A DNA stretch of 64,000 nucleotides, taken from a virus. The stretch spans positions 1-64,000 of the IMG/VR virus record IMGVR_UViG_3300050119_000088; one strand, 5' to 3'. Positions 6,863 to 14,838 of this stretch are shown here, piece after piece. The position numbers and the translations under genes were made by a program. Position 1 is the stretch's first letter, and every line of letters begins with the position of its first letter. Below the pieces are notes generated by a model, which did no database searches, was not told where the DNA came from, and saw only the letters and a list, made by a program, of their open reading frames with translations.

Positions 6863-7150
6863 TTAGTCAAGTTTGCCGCTCGTCTTCTTCAGATCCTCAC
6901 CGATCTTGAAATCATCCCGCCACACGGTCGGGCGGAAGTTCTTCAAGCCTTTGTCCGTCTTGACCACCAACCAGTCTTTCTGGATGATGTAGATTCGGAC
7001 ACAATCCTTTGGGCGAGTTGTGCTCTTGATTTCGTAAATCTGTGAGCCCAACCCATAGCCCGGTGTTGTGTACCTGACATTTGACTCTATCTTGGAATGA
7101 TAGACCGGCGTCTGACAGACCATGCTCGCCGCAATCAACACCGCAAACAT
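6863..7150 (-). CDS. Secreted small protein
   Basis: About 95 residues. MFAVLIAASMVCQTPVYHSK is a signal peptide followed by a strand-rich domain (VRIYIIQKDWLVVKTDKG). The ATG at 7150 is preferred because the start-associated TTGATTGGATTG motif lies directly before it; an upstream TTG is possible. Likely exported from the host cell or placed in its periplasm. Confidence 0.55.
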   Translation of the reverse strand: MFAVLIAASMVCQTPVYHSKIESNVRYTTPGYGLGSQIYEIKSTTRPKDCVRIYIIQKDWLVVKTDKGLKNFRPTVWRDDFKIGEDLKKTSGKLD

Positions 7151-7153
7151 CTG

Positions 7154-7388
7154 CAATCCAATCAACTCCGATGCTCATTTTCATCGGAGGGGTTGAAATG
7201 GTCCGATGGCTCGATATATAGGACGTTTCCCCGAACGATACGGGACAACCGCCAAGTGTCTCATGAGGGCTCGTCCTAGAGGCTAGGCGAGACGCTAGAG
7301 ACACGTTGTAAGTGTCGCGGACAGTTTGTAGGGGAAACACAGTCAATTTACAGTGTCCTAAAACAGACGAGTCTATCGGCGAAAACCC
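7154..7388. other. Long 5' leader region
   Basis: Non-coding stretch between the promoter at 7389-7417 and the gene at 7150. It contains TTTACAGTGTCCTAA at about 7344, also present at 26244, plus GACGTTT/CGTCCTA-type repeats. Probably an operator-rich leader. Confidence 0.4.
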
Positions 7389-7417
7389 ATTGTAGCAAAA
7401 TGTCCGATACCCTGGAA
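7389..7417 (-). promoter_or_regulatory. Sigma-70-like promoter
   Basis: Minus strand: TTCCAG, 17 bases, TACAAT. It drives leftward transcription toward 7150. Confidence 0.5.
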
Positions 7418-7493
7418 GCCAGCATTTACAAAATACCACACTAACACTATCGGCTAATGATTGGCTTATGGTCATCTTACGTTGATTTTGCAA

Positions 7494-7982
7494 TCAGTCT
7501 TCATTCATCCAATGAGGAGAAAACTTACCAAAGTATTCCAGTTCCGCCGTAATTCGTGCCGCTTTTGCTTCCTCAAATGTATCATAATATCCAAGTCTCT
7601 TCTTACCAAAACCTTTCAAATCAATATATGCAAGAAATCTTCCATCTTCAAGGGGACAAACACCAATCTTACCTGATGTATTATTTGATGACGTCTTACG
7701 GTTCATGGCATTTTGTGAGACTGTGGCAATACGCAAATTCTCTTTTTGATTATTCAATCCATCTCGGTCCTTATGATCAAGTTGGTAACCTTCTGGAACC
7801 AATAGTCCTGTTCTATTAGCAACGAAATAGTGCAGATAAAGCGTCTTGCCATGAATATGTGTACTCGCATACTCAGTTCCACTTCTAGTCTTCAAATAAT
7901 TCCAACTGATTGCCAAAGCGTAAGGCTGAACTTCATCATCCAGCTTGGCGAATAGTCCATTGGTAAGCATGACGTACTTCAT
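7494..7982 (-). CDS. HNH-AP2 homing endonuclease
   Basis: 162 residues, intact. MLTNGLFAKLDDEVQPYALA is the family N-terminus. YQLDHKDRDGLNNQKENLRI is the HNH core with the expected His and Asn residues. The C-terminal part (SGKIGVCPLEDGRFLAYIDL...LGYYDTFEEAKAAR) is an AP2-type DNA-binding domain. TTGGAG precedes the ATG. It has its own promoter at 8024-8052 and is the closest relative of the pseudogene at 4027. Confidence 0.85.
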   Translation of the reverse strand: MKYVMLTNGLFAKLDDEVQPYALAISWNYLKTRSGTEYASTHIHGKTLYLHYFVANRTGLLVPEGYQLDHKDRDGLNNQKENLRIATVSQNAMNRKTSSNNTSGKIGVCPLEDGRFLAYIDLKGFGKKRLGYYDTFEEAKAARITAELEYFGKFSPHWMNED

Positions 7983-8023
7983 AAATATCTCCAAGCCAAT
8001 CAGATATGTTTGTCTCAATATCC

Positions 8024-8052
8024 ATTGTACCATAATATTCGGCACAATTCAA
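8024..8052 (-). promoter_or_regulatory. Sigma-70-like promoter with extended -10
   Basis: Minus strand: TTGAAT, 17 bases, TACAAT, with ATGG directly before the -10. It stands in front of the HNH gene at 7982. Confidence 0.65.
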
Positions 8053-8106
8053 GATGTTGCAAATATACTACATCAACATTAAATGATTGGCTTACTTGTT
8101 GATTAC

Positions 8107-8128
8107 ATAATCGAAAATGGGGAATCCT
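8107..8128 (-). terminator. Hairpin after csrA
   Basis: Minus strand GGGGAGTCC-GAAA-GGATTCCCC: a stable stem with a GNRA-type loop about 20 bases past the csrA stop. T-tract weak. Confidence 0.5.
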
Positions 8129-8148
8129 TTCGGACTCCCCACTCGGGC

Positions 8149-8319
8149 TTACTTTGTTGCCTCATTGATAGCGATTTGGACTTCTTCCCGATGAACCGAA
8201 ACGTTCTTCGGAGCGTCGATTCCGATACGAATCCTGTCGCCTCGGATCTCAACAATCGTGATCTTGATACCTCCCGCGATGATGATGGACTCGTCTTTCT
8301 TCCGTGACAGCACGAGCAT
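8149..8319 (-). CDS. csrA: CsrA translational regulator
   Basis: 56 residues, full length for the family. MLVLSRKKDESIII matches the N-terminus with Leu4 and Arg6, and APKNVSVHREEV holds the conserved RNA-binding arginine. CsrA dimers bind GGA in hairpin loops, usually at ribosome binding sites, and block or stabilise mRNAs. GGAGAGGC gives a good ribosome binding site. The gene follows dut in the same unit. Carriage by a phage-like element is uncommon; together with the GGA-loop hairpins found in many leaders here it suggests self-regulation as well as control of host mRNAs. Confidence 0.95.
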   Translation of the reverse strand: MLVLSRKKDESIIIAGGIKITIVEIRGDRIRIGIDAPKNVSVHREEVQIAINEATK

Positions 8320-8335
8320 ATTTGCCTCTCCTAGA

Positions 8336-8854
8336 TTATCCCGATTGCCCAAACCCTTTTCCACCGCGAGCAGTGGCTTCGAAATCTTGACATTCCTCGA
8401 GGAGTGGTAGCTCAACTCGTTGAATGACAAGTTGTGTAAGTTTCATCCCTTTGGTGATTCGTCGTGCTTGTAAGTGCTGGTGGGGTGCTCCTGAAATCAA
8501 TGCTAACAAAATAGCATTGACATCTACGAATGAGACAACGATCTTGACCTCGTCAGTGTAGCCGTTATCGATGACGCCACCGAGCACTGTGAGACCACTT
8601 GCAGCGATTCCACTTTTGTCCCAAACGAATGCTCCAAGAGTCCAATCAACATTGTATCCACTGTTCCATTGATCATTGAGATCAAGTGTAGGCTGAACAC
8701 AGATTCCCGTGCGAATCGTTTTGACTTCACCTGGGTATATTTCGATCTCTTCAGCCGAGAAGAAATCGATACCTGAATCTGTAGGATGTCTACGATTCGG
8801 CATGATGGCATCAGGACAATCCGTTGCTCTGTGCCATAGGAGGGTCGTTGCCAT
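8336..8854 (-). CDS. dut: dUTPase
   Basis: About 172 residues with the five trimeric dUTPase motifs in order: HPTDSGIDFFSAE, WDKSGIA, GVIDNGYTDEVKI, GMKLTQLVIQRVELP and ARGGKGFGQSG. It hydrolyses dUTP to dUMP, keeping uracil out of DNA and feeding thymidylate synthesis by ThyX (19562-20473). The start MATTLLWHRATDCPDAI is chosen from the usual family length; it overlaps the upstream gene by 44 bases, and MPNRRHPTDSG is an alternative. Confidence 0.93.
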   Translation of the reverse strand: MATTLLWHRATDCPDAIMPNRRHPTDSGIDFFSAEEIEIYPGEVKTIRTGICVQPTLDLNDQWNSGYNVDWTLGAFVWDKSGIAASGLTVLGGVIDNGYTDEVKIVVSFVDVNAILLALISGAPHQHLQARRITKGMKLTQLVIQRVELPLLEECQDFEATARGGKGFGQSG

Positions 8855-9026
8855 TGTCGGTCTCGTAGATTGTGACAAGCGAACTGAGCGTATCAACATA
8901 CAACTGCTCTAGTGGTTCAAGATCACCTTTAAGCAATTGTACAACGAGTTTGTTTGCGATTGTTGCTTGAGTCTGATTCTCGATTGGCATAAGCGGACAG
9001 GCATCGATGCACTGTGTCCACGTCAT
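8811..9026 (-). CDS. Unknown small protein
   Basis: 71 residues from MTWTQCIDACPLMPIENQ. NQTQATIANKLVVQLLKGDLE and EQLYVDTLSSLVTI look like two helices. It overlaps dut. Function unknown. Confidence 0.5.
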   Translation of the reverse strand: MTWTQCIDACPLMPIENQTQATIANKLVVQLLKGDLEPLEQLYVDTLSSLVTIYETDNGNDPPMAQSNGLS

Positions 9027-9045
9027 GTTGTTTTGCTCTTTGAAA

Positions 9046-9300
9046 TCAAGGCTCTCTGAACTCTGAAAATAACATATCGACCCGCATAGCACATAGGCTC
9101 GCATATGTGTCATTACTTGGAACACAATCAATATATGTTCTCACGTAATCCCAAACTTCACTGCGAGTAACAGGCATCATTTCACCATTGCTCTTGGCAA
9201 CTTGTAACACTTGGATCAGGATGTTACGATCAATATGTCTCCTGATCTCGATTGTGAAAAGCCCGTCTTCAAGAACCGGATCTTTTTTGTGTCGTGGCAT
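9046..9300 (-). CDS. Unknown small protein
   Basis: 84 residues. MPRHKKDPVLEDGLFTIEI then a helical RHIDRNILIQVLQVAKSNG. VTRSEVWDYVRTYIDCV may be a second helical unit. No family recognised. Confidence 0.55.
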   Translation of the reverse strand: MPRHKKDPVLEDGLFTIEIRRHIDRNILIQVLQVAKSNGEMMPVTRSEVWDYVRTYIDCVPSNDTYASLCAMRVDMLFSEFREP

Positions 9301-9306
9301 GTTGTG

Positions 9307-10479
9307 TTAGGGGAGTTGGAACTTATAATGATCTGCGATCAGTTGAGCAATATCGCTACCCTTCATATTCGAGACTGTATCAACGATTTGATAATCAATA
9401 TTGGCAGCTTGAATTGCGGGAGCAATAACATTGTAATTATCTTGTTGTGATTGGCTAGTTTTACCACTGTTGTAGTCTTGTATTTGTTGGTTTGTTTCAT
9501 ACCAACTTTCATCAGCCGTCCAAAGTCCTGGACCACCACTACCATCTCTAGGTGGTGGTGAAATATCATCGTCATATGTTCCTTGAACATATCCTCCGAT
9601 GCCTGGAACGTTGAATTGTAAGTCTGGCATGTAGATACGAACGCTGTATCCTTTCATGCTTGGAGCAATCGTCGGCAAATTCGCTGTGAAATAACTTGGA
9701 TAAAGATATGGTGCTGGTGAATATCCGGCAATAATATGTAGAAAATCCGTTCCATAAAATGTGCTTTGTGGTGGTACAAGCAATCCTGAGAATCCGTAAG
9801 TATTATAATAGTCCGATCGGAACACCGCTGTATACGCTGGATCTAGTGAATATGGATCTGTTTGACTAAACGGTGAGCAAATATCAACGAATGTAATTCC
9901 GGCTCTTGCTGATTCTATAATCTGTTTAGCTTCATTGAAGGCATCCAACATGCCTGTGAATTCATCTGTATATGGATTGTCAATCACCCATAGTTGGTCG
10001 AATTCTCTTGATCCATTATTGTAAAATACACCGTAAGTTGGACCATTTCCGACTTGCGGTGGTATATAATCATAATTATATGAATGTGAATTGAGAATCG
10101 ATGTTGACGGCGGATCTTTTGGCCCGAGAACAATACCAAAAGAAGTCCAATCCTCTGTAATAGTTTCAGATGCAGGAAGACTATTTGCTCCAGGATACAC
10201 GAAACTATATTCTGTATATTCTTGATGATATACAATACTATATCCGTACATCACCCAATCGGTTCTTGGATATCCGCTTGGCAAAGCAGTAAGATAAACA
10301 ACTTGCGGAGCCCGAGCTGCAAGTGTACCTATTGCTGGCCAACGATTCGGAGCAACATATGGGGTAATACTGGTCGCATAATATGTAGGTTGACCGAGAG
10401 TGAGACCTTGTCCTGGAGCAATATATGAAATCCTATTTCCGTTTAGAAATTTTCTGCGATCATAAATCAAACCGCTCAT
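9307..10479 (-). CDS. Large unknown Tyr/Pro-rich protein
   Basis: 390 residues, rich in Tyr, Pro, Ser and Gly with few Lys (for example YSPAPYLYPSYFTANLP). There is no signal peptide. Its ATG overlaps the stop of the upstream gene (ATGA). Composition resembles structural or extracellular beta-rich proteins, for example a virion or fibre component, but I see no diagnostic motif. Confidence 0.65.
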   Translation of the reverse strand: MSGLIYDRRKFLNGNRISYIAPGQGLTLGQPTYYATSITPYVAPNRWPAIGTLAARAPQVVYLTALPSGYPRTDWVMYGYSIVYHQEYTEYSFVYPGANSLPASETITEDWTSFGIVLGPKDPPSTSILNSHSYNYDYIPPQVGNGPTYGVFYNNGSREFDQLWVIDNPYTDEFTGMLDAFNEAKQIIESARAGITFVDICSPFSQTDPYSLDPAYTAVFRSDYYNTYGFSGLLVPPQSTFYGTDFLHIIAGYSPAPYLYPSYFTANLPTIAPSMKGYSVRIYMPDLQFNVPGIGGYVQGTYDDDISPPPRDGSGGPGLWTADESWYETNQQIQDYNSGKTSQSQQDNYNVIAPAIQAANIDYQIVDTVSNMKGSDIAQLIADHYKFQLP

Positions 10480-10715
10480 TGTGTTTTCTCAAATGTTAGT
10501 GTAAGAACCAATTCATCTTCTTGGAATAGATCCATGTATACATTCAAATACTTTCCATCCGTCTGCAAGATCAATAGTGTAATAGCATTTGTCGTATCGC
10601 AACTAATAATACTACCACCACGAGCTAATGCTGGTCTTGCAAGATCCGCTGCTAGTGTAGGATTCCTATTGAATTGCAAATGGATCTTGCAATCAGTTTT
10701 CTGGCCGTGGTACAT
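10476..10715 (-). CDS. Unknown small protein
   Basis: 79 residues. ITLLILQTDGKYLNVYMDLFQEDELVLTLTFEKTQ is a strand-rich end. It precedes and overlaps the 390-residue gene, suggesting they work together. Its ending (LVLTLTFEK) recalls the small gene at 30522. Confidence 0.5.
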   Translation of the reverse strand: MYHGQKTDCKIHLQFNRNPTLAADLARPALARGGSIISCDTTNAITLLILQTDGKYLNVYMDLFQEDELVLTLTFEKTQ

Positions 10716-10735
10716 TGATTCTACCTATAATATGA

Positions 10736-10930
10736 TCACTTCCATTCCATGTTTCGATCTTTGTCATCGAACTGTTGTTTCAGTTCGGCATGTCGGGCGT
10801 CGCCGTCTTTGGGCTCAAGGCCACAACCTTTTCGCCAAACTTGATAATCGATTAAGGCTTGGTGTGCCTCTTCACGATTGTTTGCTTCGAGATGTTGCTT
10901 GGCGAGAGCAAGAGCTGTTTCAGGGTCCAC
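10736..10930 (-). CDS. Unknown helical protein
   Basis: 64 residues starting at GTG (VDPETALALAKQHLEANN...). GAGGATAAATAC precedes it and overlaps the stop of the LAGLIDADG gene; a longer frame running back into that gene is rejected. The protein is helical and charged throughout. Confidence 0.5.
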   Translation of the reverse strand: MDPETALALAKQHLEANNREEAHQALIDYQVWRKGCGLEPKDGDARHAELKQQFDDKDRNMEWK

Positions 10931-10940
10931 GTATTTATCC

Positions 10941-11348
10941 TCAAGTGTTGAGTAATGTAATTTCTTTGACCCACGAGGCACGAAGATCACTTTCTTCAGG
11001 AGTAAGAGGATAACTCCACTTGTGCTCAAGAAATCTAAGCAGAATATCGCATTGCTGTTGTTTGCCAATAAGATGTGGACGAATTGCTTTCAAAAATCCA
11101 TGAATATCTTTGGCATGAACTCGCCAAATGTAATTTCTTTTTCTTCCTGCTATCTTAGTACCTTCTCCAACATTACCGATTCCTGTCACTTTGAGTAAAT
11201 GCATTAGAATAAGTAAATTAGTATTTGAAACCTGTACTACAGGTCGGATACTTAACCCATGCCAATATTTCTTTCGTGATTCTGCAAGTGTAAGTGTACC
11301 TTCGCCATCAATCATTGCCGCTAGATAACCTAAATCAATATCTCGCAT
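10941..11348 (-). CDS. LAGLIDADG homing endonuclease
   Basis: 135 residues. GYLAAMIDGEGTLTL is the LAGLIDADG helix with catalytic Asp/Glu. SNTNLLILMHLLKVTGIGNV and RPHLIGKQQQCDILLRFLEHKW are family landmarks shared with 13260, 16757 and 56684. It has a single motif, so it probably acts as a dimer. A GGA-loop hairpin (11372-11387) lies in the leader. Confidence 0.85.
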   Translation of the reverse strand: MRDIDLGYLAAMIDGEGTLTLAESRKKYWHGLSIRPVVQVSNTNLLILMHLLKVTGIGNVGEGTKIAGRKRNYIWRVHAKDIHGFLKAIRPHLIGKQQQCDILLRFLEHKWSYPLTPEESDLRASWVKEITLLNT

Positions 11349-11371
11349 ATGATTATTGCAATCTAATATGT

Positions 11372-11387
11372 GGGGCATCCGTGCCCC
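11372..11387 (-). promoter_or_regulatory. GGA-loop hairpin GGGGCA-CGGA-TGCCCC
   Basis: A perfect 6-bp stem with CGGA in the loop, 24 bases upstream of the LAGLIDADG start. A candidate CsrA site. Confidence 0.55.
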
Positions 11388-11394
11388 GGCTCGT

Positions 11395-12267
11395 TTAGTT
11401 CACGTAGCCATTGTAAATCAGGAGATTGTCGGAAGCCCATCCGACTCCTGATTTGAGAACGTTGAATTCCTTTCCAACATTGTTGTCGAGGAAGGCCACT
11501 GTATCATTCTGGATCAGGTTTTCCATCTGTGTCGCCTTGCTTGTGCCGGCGAAGTTGCCTGTCACGGTGCCGCTGCCACCGTAGTATGTCGGAATCGTAA
11601 CAGGCAATGCTTGAGTCTGCAAGATCGAAGTTGCCGAAGTCATGGCTTCGGGTGAATAAACAAATGCCGTTGCCACCTGTTGGACAGACATGGCATTGGT
11701 GTTGATCTCGTTGACCCAGAAGGCCAACCCACCGGCATCAGGTGCTCGTCCGAGCACGTTCTCATAGAGCGATGTGACGAATTGTGTTTGATTGGCGTTG
11801 GCTGTGCCGGTGTTGTCTTGAATGTATTCATTGCTTGTGACAATCACGTTCACCATCTGCTGAAGTGTCGTGCCTGTCTCCAAGGCTTGAACGTCGTAGT
11901 ATATACCTACTGGATCGGGTTCTCTGCCCAATAATATCTCATACAGATTGGTAACGGCAGTTGTCGCTTGTGTGGTGGTTGGTGTCGTCGTGCCCTTTTG
12001 GAATGCCGCCACGTCCTTCTCCAGAATGGGAAGGAGCTGGCTTTCGCCAAGCGGAATATGAGTAACATATCCTGCGAGAGCCGCATCGGTTGGGTTGGCC
12101 GCAATGGTGGGAACTTGGGCGTTGATCTGATGAAAGCTGTTGGATGTGAAGTTGAGTTGTGGCGATGTGCTCGGATAACGTGGGATGTTGAGATTCACGA
12201 CGTAGCCTGACATCAGGCTACGATCTTCGAGCATCTCGATTGAGCCAATCTGTCTACGATTCTTCAT
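11395..12267 (-). CDS. Secreted DUF4214 protein with planctomycete N-terminal motif
   Basis: 290 residues. Residues about 10-20 (IEMLEDRSLMSGYVV) match the N-terminal LEDRxxxS motif of large exported planctomycete proteins. Two DUF4214 repeats follow: AVTNLYEILLGREPDPVGIY and FVTSLYENVLGRAPDAGGLA. In bacteria DUF4214 domains occur in secreted and cell-surface proteins. GGAGTACCGAAG precedes the ATG. A 20-bp perfect hairpin lies in its leader (12292-12336). It may be a virion or surface protein borrowed from the host, and it is the best indicator of host identity. Confidence 0.9.
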   Translation of the reverse strand: MKNRRQIGSIEMLEDRSLMSGYVVNLNIPRYPSTSPQLNFTSNSFHQINAQVPTIAANPTDAALAGYVTHIPLGESQLLPILEKDVAAFQKGTTTPTTTQATTAVTNLYEILLGREPDPVGIYYDVQALETGTTLQQMVNVIVTSNEYIQDNTGTANANQTQFVTSLYENVLGRAPDAGGLAFWVNEINTNAMSVQQVATAFVYSPEAMTSATSILQTQALPVTIPTYYGGSGTVTGNFAGTSKATQMENLIQNDTVAFLDNNVGKEFNVLKSGVGWASDNLLIYNGYVN

Positions 12268-12291
12268 CTTCGGTACTCCATTCAGATTGTG

Positions 12292-12336
12292 CGGCTTACA
12301 GGGATCAGGCTGCCGAAGCCTGATCCCTGTAAGCCG
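12292..12336 (-). promoter_or_regulatory. Long perfect leader hairpin
   Basis: Two perfectly complementary 20-base arms (12292-12311 and 12317-12336) around a 5-base loop, 25 bases upstream of the DUF4214 gene. It could be an attenuator, an RNase III site or an mRNA stabiliser. There is no T-tract. Confidence 0.7.
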
Positions 12337-12516
12337 TTCCCTACGGTACAGTCCCACTCAAGTAAGGTAATACGTCAAGGGGATTGTAACGGCGGTACGA
12401 TCCGGTCGTCATCACCGGACTATGTGGAATTGGAATCGGTACATCGATACTATGATCAACGTATCGGTTCCTCTTCAACATCCAAAAGTAAAGAAGCAGG
12501 TCTGCTACGGGTAGCA

Positions 12517-12771
12517 TTAGTCACCGTTGCTCTTGCTGGTGCTTGCCACAAGCCGTGGCCGTGGCACCTGATTGTCAAGCAGAAAGAATCGGATCTTCTC
12601 AATCGCGATTCGCATTTCCTCAGAGCCGTCGCCTTTGGAAATATTCAATGAGATGCGACGCTTACCGAAATACAACCGATAGCCGTTGCGGCCGTTCTCA
12701 TCGATCTCGTTGATACGAGATGCTTTGGCGAGGTTGAGATGTTGCCCGTCAAAGCTGATCCAGGAATTCAT
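12517..12771 (-). CDS. Unknown small protein
   Basis: 84 residues. MNSWISFDGQHLNLAKASRI and GYRLYFGKRRISLNIS are strand-like; EEMRIAIEKIRFFLLD is a helix. It resembles small host-derived PH-like or beta-sandwich proteins, but no assignment is made. Adjacent to the next gene with no gap. Confidence 0.55.
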   Translation of the reverse strand: MNSWISFDGQHLNLAKASRINEIDENGRNGYRLYFGKRRISLNISKGDGSEEMRIAIEKIRFFLLDNQVPRPRLVASTSKSNGD

Positions 12772-12993
12772 CTATGTCTCCGAAATAGCTTCCGGCTCAC
12801 CAAGAGCCATGAATTTTCCCGCTGTGTCGAAATAATACAGGGTGCCGCGAACGTCTACTTCCCACTTAGCAGGTGAATCCCCTAATCCATCTGCTAATTC
12901 TTTACTGTGAAAGTCAGCACCGGATCTTGCAAGCATATTAACGAAGACATCGTATTCTGACATACTGTTTTCATTCATGGGGTGTTCGCTCAT
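12772..12993 (-). CDS. Unknown protein, paralog of 14484-14669
   Basis: 73 residues. FVNMLARSGADFHSKEL...AKWEVDVRGTLYYFDTAGK aligns with FIQSLINCNAEFYHRDC...ARWEVEVRGATSYSTWYF in the gene at 14484. The internal MSEYDVF start fits the paralog better than the first ATG. Confidence 0.6.
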   Translation of the reverse strand: MSEHPMNENSMSEYDVFVNMLARSGADFHSKELADGLGDSPAKWEVDVRGTLYYFDTAGKFMALGEPEAISET

Positions 12994-13258
12994 TTGTGGT
13001 TCTCAACTCCAAACGATTGGCACACTCACGCAACGCCTTAATCACTTCTTTCCGTTGAGCGTTGGAAACATACTGTGTTTCCATATTGTTTTCAAATACA
13101 ACCAAAGCAAATAGATCACCAACAGGAAGAACGCTTTGAATCATTTCCGCGAGGGCTGAGAAATATTTCCTAAGCGTTGGCTCGTCCATTTCCGATAGTG
13201 TTTTAGCTTTCGGCTTGCCATCAGGATTCAACTTATGACGACGCTTTGGACGAGCCAT
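12971..13258 (-). CDS. Unknown basic-N-terminal protein
   Basis: 95 residues, MARPKRRHKLNPDGKPKAKT, then a helical body ending in RKEVIKALRECANRLELRT. GGAATGTAAG precedes the ATG. It could bind nucleic acid through the basic start. It overlaps its neighbour by 23 bases. Confidence 0.55.
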   Translation of the reverse strand: MARPKRRHKLNPDGKPKAKTLSEMDEPTLRKYFSALAEMIQSVLPVGDLFALVVFENNMETQYVSNAQRKEVIKALRECANRLELRTTNERTPHE

Positions 13259-13259
13259 C

Positions 13260-13691
13260 TTACATTCCACGTTTGTTGAGTTCAGTCATTTCTGCAAGCA
13301 TAACGCGACGAAGTGTATTATCTTCATCAGTCAGAGGCCAACTCCATTTTCGCCGTAAGAATTCTAAAACAATTTCACACTGATCTCGCTTGATAATAAG
13401 ATAGGGTTGAATTGTTTCAAGAAATTCTTGCATCTCATGTTTGCGTGGCTTCCAAACAAAGCCAAGCTTATGTTTTGGATTTTGTCTTGGTTGTGGATTG
13501 ATAATACCAATCCCTGTGATCCTTGAAATATATGTAAGAAAAATCATATTAGTGTTAGCAATTGTTACCCAAGGAAACGCACTAACACCAAGCATGCCTC
13601 TAATATTCTTAGAAGATGTTATCGAGATTGATCCCTCACCATCAATTGCACAAGCAATGTATCCTTTTTCTGCTTGTGTTAGTTGATTCAT
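13260..13691 (-). CDS. LAGLIDADG homing endonuclease
   Basis: 143 residues. GYIACAIDGEGSISITSSKN is the catalytic motif; IANTNMIFLTYISRITGIGI and QPYLIIKRDQCEIVLEFLRR follow. The ATG overlaps the upstream stop (CTATGA). Very similar to 16757, including the MLAEMTELNKRG end. Confidence 0.88.
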   Translation of the reverse strand: MNQLTQAEKGYIACAIDGEGSISITSSKNIRGMLGVSAFPWVTIANTNMIFLTYISRITGIGIINPQPRQNPKHKLGFVWKPRKHEMQEFLETIQPYLIIKRDQCEIVLEFLRRKWSWPLTDEDNTLRRVMLAEMTELNKRGM

Positions 13692-14038
13692 AGAAAGCTT
13701 TCGCGATCATCTTCAATGTTGGCTGCTTCATCCTCGATGACCGCATCTTCGATATTGGCTTGCTCGCGAGCTTCCTGTTCCTCTTCGGTTTCGTTCGCGA
13801 TTGCTTGTCTCTTGAGAAGCGTATACATCATGCAAGCAAGTTGTGCTGCACTTGCTGCCGCAACGGGTCCGAAGTTTGTTTCAAAGACCTTGATCGCTTC
13901 AGAAAGGAAGTGTGCAAGGTCTGGTTGATCTTCCTTGATTTCATCAATCCGTGCATGTGTCGCCTTTTCAACATCGAATGGACGAGATGCAGGGTCTACG
14001 TAAGCGAGAATAACTTCTTTGGTGACAACGGGGAGCAT
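13688..14038 (-). CDS. Unknown acidic helical protein
   Basis: 116 residues. The N-terminus MLPVVTKEVILAYVDPAS is followed by a long helical region, ending in a very acidic tail (ETEEEQEAREQANIEDAVIE). AAASAAQLACMMYTLL is a hydrophobic helix. No family recognised. Confidence 0.55.
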   Translation of the reverse strand: MLPVVTKEVILAYVDPASRPFDVEKATHARIDEIKEDQPDLAHFLSEAIKVFETNFGPVAAASAAQLACMMYTLLKRQAIANETEEEQEAREQANIEDAVIEDEAANIEDDRESFL

Positions 14039-14039
14039 A

Positions 14040-14459
14040 TTACCTCATGTCTCTAACGTATGGCAAAGGGTTCCCGAAAGAATAAAGCACGCAATCTGTG
14101 GGTCCACCTGAATGAACACCCTCATGTTCTTGTGGAATCGGAATGGATTCCTCAAACACGAAAAAGAAGCTGGCGGCTTGAACGAACTTCTTCCATTTGG
14201 AATGTGGAAAGCAACGCTTGCATCCCTTGGAACAATCGTGAATCTTGAGCTTGGAGAAACGCTTGCCCAACTTGAGCAAGATACCGAGTGCCATTTCCTC
14301 TGCTTGGAACTTGTTCCAAACATTGGCAATCACGAGTTCAGTTGGGTCATCGTCATCGAAGCAAATGAACCAAGGGTGTTCAGCCCATGATCCATGAAGG
14401 ACCGGGTTCTTGTAATAGACGCCATCTTCAGCCCGAGCATATGTGGGAACGAGGCTCAT
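14040..14459 (-). CDS. Unknown protein
   Basis: 139 residues from MSLVPTYARAEDGVYYKN. AAGGAGATTATT gives a strong start. Contains KIHDCSKGCKRCFPHSKW, a cysteine cluster that could hold a metal. Its composition is that of a small soluble protein. Confidence 0.6.
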   Translation of the reverse strand: MSLVPTYARAEDGVYYKNPVLHGSWAEHPWFICFDDDDPTELVIANVWNKFQAEEMALGILLKLGKRFSKLKIHDCSKGCKRCFPHSKWKKFVQAASFFFVFEESIPIPQEHEGVHSGGPTDCVLYSFGNPLPYVRDMR

Positions 14460-14483
14460 AATAATCTCCTTGGCTTGCAATAA

Positions 14484-14669
14484 TCAATTGGAAATAGTAT
14501 CGTGCTCGACTTTGACTAACCTACTATTCTCGTTAAAGTACCACGTAGAATATGACGTGGCACCACGAACTTCTACCTCCCACCGTGCTATGACACGATT
14601 GTAGCAATCCCGATGATAAAATTCTGCATTACAATTGATAAGCGATTGAATGAAATTTTCAAGTGTCAT
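14484..14669 (-). CDS. Unknown protein, paralog of 12772-12993
   Basis: 61 residues from MTLENFIQSL, the start that aligns with its paralog and has GAGAAACGCA upstream. The shared core is ARWEVEVRGATSY. Confidence 0.5.
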   Translation of the reverse strand: MTLENFIQSLINCNAEFYHRDCYNRVIARWEVEVRGATSYSTWYFNENSRLVKVEHDTISN

Positions 14670-14838
14670 TGCGTTTCTCATTGGTACTTTGATCGTAGCC
14701 AGCCATGATCATGTTAGCACACCAACCGATGGCTTCATCCTTGGGAATTGAAGGCCATCTTTTTATCAATTCATCTGCCCATTTCTGGGCGTCGGTTCCT
14801 AATCGTTGCAACAATTCGCCACTTGTTTCAATAGTCAT
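14659..14838 (-). CDS. Unknown helical protein
   Basis: 59 residues, MTIETSGELLQRLGTDAQKW. Apparently all helical. AGGATCTAAT precedes the ATG, which overlaps the stop of the next upstream gene (ATATGA). Confidence 0.5.
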   Translation of the reverse strand: MTIETSGELLQRLGTDAQKWADELIKRWPSIPKDEAIGWCANMIMAGYDQSTNEKRNDT

